A stretch of 9,743 nucleotides of DNA from an uncultured Faecalibacterium sp. (GTDB lineage Bacteria > Bacillota > Clostridia > Oscillospirales > Ruminococcaceae): contig CALDNF010000101.1 of assembly GCA_937917475.1 (NCBI GenBank), forward strand, positions 1 through 9,743, in the 5' to 3' direction. Under the pieces are notes generated by a model. That model saw only the letters and a program-made list of their open reading frames with translations, was not told the origin of the DNA and searched no databases. The translations under genes were made by a program, and so were the position numbers. Below, in pieces: positions 1 to 6,274 of the stretch (its first letter is position 1; every line of letters starts with the position of its first letter).

Positions 1-936
1 TTCGAGCGTGCTGACCGTGTGGGCGGCCTGCTGATGTACGGCATTCCCAACATGAAGCTGGACAAATCGGTCATTGAACGCCGGGTAAAGATCATGCAGG
101 CTGAGGGTGTGGAGTTCCGCACCAACATGGACGTAGGCGGAGCTGTCTCTGCCGAAGAAATCCTGAACGGCTATGATGCCGTGGTTCTCTGCTGCGGTGC
201 CAAAAAGGCCCGGGACCTGAATGTTCCCGGCCGGGATGCAAACGGTGTCCACTTTGCGGTGGATTACCTCACCAGCGTCACCAAGAGCCTGTTGGATTCT
301 GATTTTGCCGACGGAAAAGCCATTGATGCCAAGGGCAAAAATGTTCTGGTCATCGGCGGCGGTGATACCGGCAACGACTGTCAGGGCACGGCTCTTCGGC
401 AGGGCTGCACCGACCTGATGGCCCTTGAGATGATGCCGCAGCCCCCCAAGGAACGCACCCCTTCGAACCCCTGGCCCGAATGGCCCCGGGTGCTCAAGGT
501 GGACTACGGCCAGACCGAGTGCCTTGCAAAGTTCGGCAAGGACCCCCGAGTCTATCAGACCACGGTAAAAGAATTCCTGAAGGACGAAGCCGGAAATCTG
601 ACCGGAGCCGTTATCTCGGTGCTGAAGCCCCAGAAAGACCCGGACACCGGACGCACGAACATGGTGCCCACCGGTGAAGAGTATACCTACGACTGCCAGC
701 TGGCTTTCATTGCTGCCGGTTTCGTCGGATGTGAGTCCTATGTTGCCGATGCGTTTGGCGTGGCGCTCACCAACCGGGGCTGCGTGGACACCGACCGTTT
801 CCGCACCAATGTGGATAAGGTCTTTGCCTGCGGCGATATGCGCCGGGGCCAGAGCCTTGTGGTCTGGGGCCTGCGGGAGGGCCGGGACTGTGCCGCTGAG
901 GTGGACCGCTACCTGATGGGTTACACCAACCTGTAA
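1..936 (+). CDS. gltD: Glutamate synthase (NADPH) small subunit, C-terminal part
   Basis: The reading frame is open from the left edge (it begins FERADRVGGLLMYG) and ends at TAA, so 311 residues are visible of a protein normally near 480-500. The missing part is the N-terminal Fe-S cluster region and the first FAD-binding glycine motif. GltD passes electrons from NAD(P)H through FAD and Fe-S clusters to the large subunit, which makes glutamate from glutamine and 2-oxoglutarate in the cytoplasm. Visible hallmarks are GGLLMYGIPNMKLDK after the FAD site, the NAD(P)H-binding VIGGGDTGNDC (about 346-381), the ERTPSNPWPEWP segment, and the C-terminal FAD-binding CGDMRRGQSLVVWGLREGR (about 829-885). 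The GTG at position 19 is internal, not a start. A strong terminator follows 46 bases after the stop. Related GltD-like oxidoreductases exist (for example NfnB- or PreT-like), but the PWPEWP segment and the C-terminus fit GltD best. Confidence 0.93.
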   Translation, partial: FERADRVGGLLMYGIPNMKLDKSVIERRVKIMQAEGVEFRTNMDVGGAVSAEEILNGYDAVVLCCGAKKARDLNVPGRDANGVHFAVDYLTSVTKSLLDSDFADGKAIDAKGKNVLVIGGGDTGNDCQGTALRQGCTDLMALEMMPQPPKERTPSNPWPEWPRVLKVDYGQTECLAKFGKDPRVYQTTVKEFLKDEAGNLTGAVISVLKPQKDPDTGRTNMVPTGEEYTYDCQLAFIAAGFVGCESYVADAFGVALTNRGCVDTDRFRTNVDKVFACGDMRRGQSLVVWGLREGRDCAAEVDRYLMGYTNL

Positions 937-982
937 CGCTCTGCCAACCAATTTATGCCATTCTCTTTCCTATCCTAAACAA

Positions 983-1020
983 CCAGAAGGGGCAGTCTCT
1001 TACGAGGCTGCCCCTTCTGG
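983..1020. terminator. Intrinsic terminator between convergent genes
   Basis: A perfect 13-base inverted repeat (CCAGAAGGGGCAG and its complement) is extended inward by a few more pairs around a TTAC loop. On the + strand it is followed by a T-rich run (1021-1036), which makes it a textbook terminator for gltD. On the - strand the base just outside the stem is TTGTTT, a weaker tract, so it may also end the PASTA-protein transcript arriving from the right. The rest of 937-1031 holds nothing else that I can see. Confidence 0.9.
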
Positions 1021-1031
1021 CATTTATTATT

Positions 1032-2756
1032 TTATTGCTCTGAGTCAGATTCGGCCTCTTCCTGTGACGAACTCGAACTTGAACTGGGTTCTTCTTCCTG
1101 CTGGCTCTCTGAGCTGCTAGTCGAAGGTGCTTCTTCCGGCGTGACCGGAACCGTTGCTTCGACCTCAGCAGCGATATAAATAACAACTCTTGTACCAATA
1201 TCCAGCATCGTGCCTGCTTCCTCACTGCAGTAAGCAACGCACCCGGAAACATACGAGCCATCATTGTAGATCGGCCAGAAGCTTGCATTCAGACCAACCT
1301 GCGTCAGTTTTTGTGCCGCATTGTCACGAGTAGCCCCAATGACGTCGGGCATTGCGACCTTCTCCGGGCCATTGCTGACCACAAGGCTGATGGTACTGCC
1401 GGGTTCCACATCCTCTCCAGCTTCCGGCTCCTGCCGGATAATCCGGCCTTTTTCTACCGTATCGCTGTATTCCAGCGTAACATAGAACAGATATTCTCCC
1501 ACATAATCCCGGTTGTTCCGCACCTGCGTGTCATAGTTCAGACCCACAAAGTCCGGCACGACCTGTACATTCACCGGCGGGATGCTGGTCACTGTGCTAT
1601 CCGGCTCAGGATGAGCCGAGGCAGAAGGCTGATCCTGTTTGAGCACGCTCCAAAGGGTGAGCAGGATCAAAATGGACAGCAAAACAAGGATTCCTGCCAG
1701 CAGAGCCTTCAGGCTGAACAGATGTTTCTGCTGTTCCGGGTCAGGGGTAGTAAGCTTCCGGCTTTGCGGCCGAAGGGTGCGGCCCAACTCCTGCGTATAT
1801 TCCTCAGACGAAAGGGCCTGAAACAGCTGGGGCACTGTCTGGATGCGGTCGGCCGGGCGGAGCCGCAGCCCCATGGACAGCACATCCGAGATATACTGCG
1901 GCACTTTAGGGTTCACGGTGCGGGCCTTGGGGTTGGAATCCGACACCACCCGCTGCGCCGCCGGCACCGGGCTGAGCCCGCAAACAGTCCGGTAGAACAC
2001 TGCCGCAAGGCTGTATTCGTCGGTGTAACGTCCCTCAAACTCACTGGTAGAGTACTGTTCCGGGGCAGAATAGCCCTCAAACAGCTGCTCATGCAGGCCG
2101 CTGCCCGCTGTCCGCAAGCCTACGGTGGCATAACCGGTCAGCCTGGCCTTGCCATTTTCCAGCACCCGGATATTCTCCGGGCAGATGCCCCGGTGTACCA
2201 GGCCCACCTGATGCATTGCCGCTACACCGTCAAACACCGGCTGCAGCATCGTACGGGCTGTCTCCGGCGTAACTTTCCCGCCGTGGGCTTCCAGCCACTT
2301 GTCCAGCGGCACACCGCCGGGATTTTCCATAACGGCATAGACCGTGTTGTTTTCTTCAAACACATCCAGAACGGCTTCCAGACCGTTGGCCGGCGTGATC
2401 CGCTGCAGGCTGCGGTAAAGGTCTGCAAAATCCATCCGTGTGGTCTTGAACAGCACCTCACTGCCGGGCTTTGGCCGCAGCGTCAGGCTCTGCCCCCGCT
2501 CCGATGCAAGGGTCAGGGGCATATATTCTTTGATCGTCACCCGAAACCGGCCCAGATTTTCCACTCCACAGTAGAGGATGCCTTCCCCATCTACACCGTG
2601 GATATCCCCCACTGTGTAGCGGCCCGCCAGCACCGTGCCTGCGGGCAGGCTTCCCGCCGGGTTGCGGCCTGCCAGAGCCCGCCCGCAATGAGAACAGACC
2701 TCCGCCTGCGGTTCAAGCTCCTGCATACAGTATGGACAAAGCCGTTTTGACTCCAT
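1032..2756 (-). CDS. Zinc-ribbon pseudokinase with membrane span and two PASTA domains
   Basis: The protein has 574 residues. The start is ATG with GGGGGAG four bases upstream. In order: a zinc ribbon (C7-x2-C10 and C21-x2-C24); a Hanks-type kinase fold, about 46-315; a membrane span, about 347-372; two PASTA domains, about 396-462 and 466-530 (the second begins MPDVIG); and an Asp/Glu/Ser tail, about 541-574. The kinase fold keeps the ATP-site lysine (VTIKEY, K76), the APE-like SAPEQ and the helix-F Asp (TDEYS). However, the HRD loop reads HRG (G190) and the DFG site reads TGY (207-209), so phosphotransfer is unlikely. Known PASTA kinases such as PrkC and Stk sense muropeptides or lipid II outside and signal inside. 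Here a binding or scaffold role is the inference. It is transcribed in the same direction as the pilus operon and lies just downstream of it, with its own promoter. No PrpC-type phosphatase is in view. Confidence 0.85.
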   Translation of the reverse strand: MESKRLCPYCMQELEPQAEVCSHCGRALAGRNPAGSLPAGTVLAGRYTVGDIHGVDGEGILYCGVENLGRFRVTIKEYMPLTLASERGQSLTLRPKPGSEVLFKTTRMDFADLYRSLQRITPANGLEAVLDVFEENNTVYAVMENPGGVPLDKWLEAHGGKVTPETARTMLQPVFDGVAAMHQVGLVHRGICPENIRVLENGKARLTGYATVGLRTAGSGLHEQLFEGYSAPEQYSTSEFEGRYTDEYSLAAVFYRTVCGLSPVPAAQRVVSDSNPKARTVNPKVPQYISDVLSMGLRLRPADRIQTVPQLFQALSSEEYTQELGRTLRPQSRKLTTPDPEQQKHLFSLKALLAGILVLLSILILLTLWSVLKQDQPSASAHPEPDSTVTSIPPVNVQVVPDFVGLNYDTQVRNNRDYVGEYLFYVTLEYSDTVEKGRIIRQEPEAGEDVEPGSTISLVVSNGPEKVAMPDVIGATRDNAAQKLTQVGLNASFWPIYNDGSYVSGCVAYCSEEAGTMLDIGTRVVIYIAAEVEATVPVTPEEAPSTSSSESQQEEEPSSSSSSSQEEAESDSEQ

Positions 2757-2760
2757 ATTG

Positions 2761-2767
2761 CTCCCCC
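2761..2767 (-). promoter_or_regulatory. Ribosome binding site of the PASTA protein
   Basis: GGGGGAG lies four bases before the ATG at 2756 and fixes that start. A second purine-rich stretch (AGGAGAGG) lies a little further upstream. A CTCCCC at 2831-2836 on the same strand is complementary to this site. Confidence 0.7.
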
Positions 2768-2788
2768 TTTTTCCTCTCCTTTTGTATT

Positions 2789-2797
2789 ATTGTAGCA
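2789..2797 (-). promoter_or_regulatory. Extended -10 promoter of the PASTA protein
   Basis: On the - strand the sequence reads TGCTACAAT, an extended -10 element (TGn followed by TACAAT), about 33 bases before the ATG. I see no good TTGACA at 16-18 bases upstream (the region reads about TGGTTT), which is common for extended -10 promoters. It suggests the gene can be expressed independently of the pilus operon. Confidence 0.55.
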
Positions 2798-2810
2798 TAT
2801 CGGGAGGGGA

Positions 2811-2825
2811 AAAACCAGTGGTTTT
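2811..2825. repeat. 15-bp palindrome in the upstream region of the PASTA gene
   Basis: AAAACCAGTGGTTTT is perfectly palindromic around its central base. It lies 14 bases after the basal-pilin stop codon and next to the -35 region of the PASTA gene promoter. On the - strand it ends in five T residues, so it could be a weak terminator for the pilus operon (only two G-C pairs in the stem) or an operator site. The sequence alone does not decide between them. Confidence 0.4.
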
Positions 2826-2838
2826 GCGCAGGGGAGAT

Positions 2839-3984
2839 TTACAGGTCGTCCCGATGATTTTTCTTCTGAAGATGGATGCCCACTGCCAGCAATGCAACTC
2901 CACCGCCGGCCAACACCCACACCGGCCACCAGAGCTGTCCGGTCTGGATGAGTTTATTGACCGCTGCGGCGGCTTTATCCTTTGCGCCCAGCACCCAGCC
3001 GTCCGGATGGTCCGCATCCGGCGGCATCAGGCCGCTCTTTCCGGGGTCTGTCTCCCCTTCCGGCTTTGCACCCAACGGATCTGTTCCCCCCGGAGTGTTC
3101 GGGTCCGGCGTTGCCGGTTTGGTGGGATTCACCGGCGTCACAGGCACCGGTATCTCCGAAGCTGCCGGCTCTTCCGGTTTTGCAGGCTCCTGCTTTGCCG
3201 TGTTGGTAATGGTAAAGGCTTCTCCATCCTGATCCGCCGTCACGGTATAGCCTTCGGGGACGGAGGCTTCTGCCACTTCCCAATAGGCCGAAGCCTCCAA
3301 TCCATCCCACTGATAACTCCACTCGTTGTCCTCATTCAGGGTCACGGTGTCGTAAACCTCGCCGTCTTTCAGCAGCTGGACTGTCACGCTCTCCGGCCGC
3401 TTGTCGGCAGAATCACCTGCCCAGACTTTGGTCACAGTGCGGGTCACAGTCTCATTCCGGGAGACATCATTCTTCTCATACTTGACTTCCGCTGTCAGGT
3501 CATAGACCCAGCGATCTCCCGCATCCAGATTGGGCAGAGCCACAAGAAAAGATTCCGGAACATACTGCGTATCGTTCTTTTCCACCGTCTCGCCCACTAC
3601 CAAATAAAGGCCCGGCATCTGTTTGGAAAAGGTCAGCGCACCGGTTCCATCGGTCAGGCCGGAAGCGGTGGGGGACAATTCATCCCGCTTGACGTATGCA
3701 ACCAGAGCCTTGGCAAGGCCCCGCCAGCCGGATTGGTCGGGCTGATCCAGCGTAACGCCATAGCCCGAGAACTCTGCTGCGAGGGTATAGCTGCCGTAAG
3801 CATCCACCTCGGCCACCCGGTACAGGTCAAATTTTACGCCATCGCAGGGATATTTCAGAGTCAGCGAGGACTCCTGCGCAGGGTCCAGCTTCCCAGCCGC
3901 AAAGGCTGCGGGCATCAGCACCGCTGCCAGCAGCACCGCCACCAGCAATGCGGCAGCCCTGCGCCCGAATGTAATTGCTTTCAT
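2839..3984 (-). CDS. Minor (probable basal) pilin with Cna_B domain and LIQTG sorting signal
   Basis: The protein has 381 residues. The ATG at 3984 has AGAGGAGA seven bases upstream. A signal peptide (about 1-29, ending AAFAA) precedes an N-terminal pilin-like domain (about 40-165; FDLYRVAEV and PGLYLVVG). The segment from W159 to K168 (WVYDLTAEVK) resembles the Trp-to-Lys pilin motif. Next is a Cna_B domain (about 182-263) with candidate isopeptide partners K186 and N261 or nearby, and the Glu-bearing YWEVAEASVPEGY. A Pro/Glu/Thr-rich stalk (about 264-325) is typical of wall-spanning basal pilins. The C-terminus is a sorting-signal-like LIQTGQLWWP, a hydrophobic span and a basic tail. Other clostridial Cna_B proteins that I recall end in LPQTGQLWWP, so Pro to Ile looks like a substitution in a real signal. 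It is last in the operon, three bases after the sortase stop. The basal role is inferred from size, stalk and position. Confidence 0.82.
   Translation of the reverse strand: MKAITFGRRAAALLVAVLLAAVLMPAAFAAGKLDPAQESSLTLKYPCDGVKFDLYRVAEVDAYGSYTLAAEFSGYGVTLDQPDQSGWRGLAKALVAYVKRDELSPTASGLTDGTGALTFSKQMPGLYLVVGETVEKNDTQYVPESFLVALPNLDAGDRWVYDLTAEVKYEKNDVSRNETVTRTVTKVWAGDSADKRPESVTVQLLKDGEVYDTVTLNEDNEWSYQWDGLEASAYWEVAEASVPEGYTVTADQDGEAFTITNTAKQEPAKPEEPAASEIPVPVTPVNPTKPATPDPNTPGGTDPLGAKPEGETDPGKSGLMPPDADHPDGWVLGAKDKAAAAVNKLIQTGQLWWPVWVLAGGGVALLAVGIHLQKKNHRDDL
2938..2952 (-). other. Degenerate cell-wall sorting motif LIQTG
   Basis: Codons CTC ATC CAG ACC GGA encode residues 345-349 of the minor pilin, directly before LWWP and the C-terminal hydrophobic span. 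The proline that is nearly invariant in LPxTG is isoleucine here. Confidence 0.75.
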
Positions 3985-3987
3985 GGA

Positions 3988-4809
3988 TCAATCTCCTCTT
4001 CCGCTCTTGTTCCGTTTTTTCACCCACAGCCCCGCTCCTGCAAGGAGCAGCACCGCCGCCAGCCCTGCCGGGATCATCCAGCCCGGCAGTCCTTCGGAGG
4101 CCGGTTCTGCTTCCGCAGCCGGAGCATTTTCCACCCGATGCCCCCGCACCAGCAGCCGGTGGCTGTTGATGCCATAGGGTGTGCAGGTGACCAGCGTGCA
4201 GTAGTCCTTTTCCGGGTCGATCTCCAGTGCATCCAGTTCATCGGGCAGGACGGTAAGGATCTGGTCTACTTCATAGGTCAGGGTCTCATCCAGCACCGTG
4301 ATGGTAAACCGGTCACCCTCGGTCAGCTTGTCCAGATCGGTCAACAGCTTTGCCGAGGGCAGCCCCCGATGTCCGGAGAGGACAGCGTGCGTCCCCTGCC
4401 CACCCACCGGCAGCGAGGAGCCTTCGATGTGGCCCACACCGGTCTGCAAAGCTGCTTCATCGGTGCCGTGGCAGATGGGCAGACGGCATCGGATGGCGGG
4501 GATCTCAAGGTATCCCATCACGCCGCTGCCGGAAGGATCCAGCAGCGCATCATATTCCGCTGCCTGCTCTGCCGTCAGAGTGTAGCGGCTGTTCCCCCGG
4601 CCCACAAGGGTTTCGTTGTAGGCCCGGGCCGCTGCCAGTAATGCGGCGTTTTCTGCCCCACTCTGCTCCTCCACCGACCCGATATAAGCTTTGATCTGTC
4701 TTGCCTGCTGCGCCGAGTACCATGCATCGCTGAGGGTGGGATAAAGCAGCAGGGCCAGCCCTGCGATCATCATCCCGATGAAAAACAGGGTCGATTTACT
4801 TTTTTTCAT
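3988..4809 (-). CDS. srtC: Class C (pilin-polymerising) sortase
   Basis: The protein has 273 residues, the usual class C length. It has an N-terminal membrane span (about 8-26), a sortase barrel, and a second C-terminal span (about 245-263) followed by a basic tail, an arrangement typical of class C. The catalytic residues are visible: H147 in LSGHRGLP, C209 in VTCTPYGINSHRLLVRG and R218 in the same stretch. The MGYLEIP core strand is present. The lid region reads LLDPSGSG (90-96); the Asp-Pro of the usual DPF/DPW lid is there but the aromatic is Ser. The enzyme cleaves pilin sorting signals and joins them to a lysine of the next pilin. The gene overlaps the backbone pilin by 14 bases and has only a weak GAAGAAG upstream, suggesting translational coupling. 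It is the only sortase in view. The symbol denotes the class, not a proven ortholog. Confidence 0.93.
   Translation of the reverse strand: MKKSKSTLFFIGMMIAGLALLLYPTLSDAWYSAQQARQIKAYIGSVEEQSGAENAALLAAARAYNETLVGRGNSRYTLTAEQAAEYDALLDPSGSGVMGYLEIPAIRCRLPICHGTDEAALQTGVGHIEGSSLPVGGQGTHAVLSGHRGLPSAKLLTDLDKLTEGDRFTITVLDETLTYEVDQILTVLPDELDALEIDPEKDYCTLVTCTPYGINSHRLLVRGHRVENAPAAEAEPASEGLPGWMIPAGLAAVLLLAGAGLWVKKRNKSGRGD
3992..3999 (-). promoter_or_regulatory. Ribosome binding site of the minor pilin, inside the sortase 3' end
   Basis: AGAGGAGA is encoded within the last codons of the sortase gene, seven bases before the minor pilin ATG. It supports that start and reinitiation after the sortase stop. 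Confidence 0.75.
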
Positions 4810-6274
4810 GGCTGTCTGCGTACTTCTTCCAAAGCAGCATCACCGCTGCCAGAACCACAAGCCCACCGCCAGCCAGATAAAAAATGGTCGTGCCGGAGCC
4901 GCCTGTCATGGGCAGGGTCTGGCTTGCAATGTTGACCACCGTCACCGTCTGGGTATGGTCCACAGTCAGAGTCCCGTCTGCCGCATAGGCTGCGGCAAAG
5001 CGGACCTCCACCGGCTCCTTGAGGAGGCTGTAGCCTGCGGGGGCACAGGTCTCTTCCAGTGCGTAGGTTCCCTCATCCAGACCGTTAAAGGCGGCACTGC
5101 CGTCATCCGCAGTCGTTACCACTGTGGCCGAAGCTTTCTCCGTGGTCCAACCCACCGTCTTTTGGGCAGTGAGGTAATAGTAGAGGGTGCCGCCCTCGGC
5201 CTTTTTGCTCAGGATAAACTGCGCCCCGGCCAACGGCTTGCTTTCTCCGTCCTTTTCGACCTTGTTGATCTTCAGGCCAAAATCATGGACGTAGATGGTC
5301 TGGCCCGGGGTCGTGCCCCGGCTGGCCGAGTTGTATGGGTTGTTGGAATACCGCAGAACTGCCGTGTTATTCTGCTGGCGGATTTCCAGAGCGTTTTCAT
5401 TGAGGGTGGCAGCATAGTCCACCACGATCACATCGCCCGGGGTGTTCCGGATAAAGTTCCGGAACGTGATGGTCAGGGTATTGCCCTCCAGCGTTGCATC
5501 GTATTCCTCGCTGGGCACACCGCCAATGCTCACGGTGACTGCCGGGGCTTCCTCACTGTCCCTGACGAAGGTCAGGCCATCGGAGAGGGTATCTACGATC
5601 TGAAAATCATAGGTGGAATAGCCGGTCATCAGCGGGACTCTGGAGGTCAGCCGGAACTCCACCACATCGCCCACCGATGCAGACGTACCGTTGGCGGTAT
5701 CGCCGCTGCGGATGATCTTTTCCAGGCTGGGTGCATCCACCTTGACCTTGACTTCGGCGGCAGGGTCAGCGGTAGTCAGCGCACAGGCGGCGGTCACCGT
5801 CTGCTCTCCTTCCGCCGCTGCGCTGCCTGCCACGAGATACCAGCCGGGCCGGCCCACATCCAGCGTTGTGCCGTCGGGGCCTGCGGCCTGCTGCGCCGCC
5901 GGGGCGATGCCTTTTTGCTGCGCATAGTCCAGTGCCGCAGCTCCCAAAGCGTTGAGGGCATCAGAGCCGGAAGTCAGCGTCTCCGCATAATTGACCAGCT
6001 CTTCGCCCTGATAGCTCGAGCCGTCTGCGGAGTAAACGAATTCTGCAAATTCCCCGGTGACGGTGTAGGCGTACTTCCCGGCTGCGTTGTAAGTCAGATC
6101 AAACAACCGGTAGGCCGAATATTCACACCCTTGCAGCGAAACCGAGCTTTCCTCCGGGGCCTTGAGGGTGATGGTGTAATGCTCCGGCTCTGCGGCAAAA
6201 GCACCAGCAGACATTACCAGAAACAGGACCGCTGCCAGCAGAACACCGGCAATTTTCTGAAATTTTTTCATCAT
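4796..6274 (-). CDS. Major backbone pilin, LPMTG-anchored, isopeptide D2 family
   Basis: The protein has 492 residues. A signal peptide (about 1-28, ending AGAFA) is followed by an N-terminal domain (about 32-170). A D2-type fimbrial isopeptide domain (about 180-330) starts at APSLEK and carries IVDTLSDGLTF and the closing LRYSNNP, with K186 and N311/N312 as likely bond partners. A Cna_B/SpaA domain (about 331-450) follows, with KINKVEKDG and the E-box YALEETCAPAGY. Then come LPMTG (454-458), a hydrophobic span and a basic tail. This resembles SpaH/EbpB/FimA-type major pilins, the subunit that the sortase polymerises. A classic YPK pilin motif is not seen; K176/K178 just before the D2 domain are candidates. 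The start is ATGATG, the first ATG having AAGGGA eight bases upstream, and it overlaps the previous gene by ATGA. Two adjacent ATGs leave one residue of doubt. Confidence 0.9.
   Translation of the reverse strand: MMKKFQKIAGVLLAAVLFLVMSAGAFAAEPEHYTITLKAPEESSVSLQGCEYSAYRLFDLTYNAAGKYAYTVTGEFAEFVYSADGSSYQGEELVNYAETLTSGSDALNALGAAALDYAQQKGIAPAAQQAAGPDGTTLDVGRPGWYLVAGSAAAEGEQTVTAACALTTADPAAEVKVKVDAPSLEKIIRSGDTANGTSASVGDVVEFRLTSRVPLMTGYSTYDFQIVDTLSDGLTFVRDSEEAPAVTVSIGGVPSEEYDATLEGNTLTITFRNFIRNTPGDVIVVDYAATLNENALEIRQQNNTAVLRYSNNPYNSASRGTTPGQTIYVHDFGLKINKVEKDGESKPLAGAQFILSKKAEGGTLYYYLTAQKTVGWTTEKASATVVTTADDGSAAFNGLDEGTYALEETCAPAGYSLLKEPVEVRFAAAYAADGTLTVDHTQTVTVVNIASQTLPMTGGSGTTIFYLAGGGLVVLAAVMLLWKKYADSHEKK
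4901..4915 (-). other. Cell-wall sorting motif LPMTG of the backbone pilin
   Basis: The motif at residues 454-458 is followed by about 20 hydrophobic residues and WKKY, a canonical sorting signal. Cleavage is expected between Thr and Gly. Confidence 0.92.

Noticed and set aside
19..21. GTG as the start of the GltD-like protein
   Set aside because: The preceding codons FERADR are conserved GltD sequence and the N-terminal half of the enzyme must lie upstream, so this is a truncated gene at the window edge, not a short form.
1035..1136. Low-complexity tail as a phase-variable tract
   Set aside because: The serine and glutamate codons are mixed and there is no uniform short repeat or homopolymer long enough for slippage.
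953..1288. Open frame on the - strand across the terminator and the 3' end of the PASTA gene
   Set aside because: It runs through the perfect terminator hairpin and overlaps the acidic tail and second PASTA domain in another frame. The product is Arg/Lys-rich with no recognisable motif.
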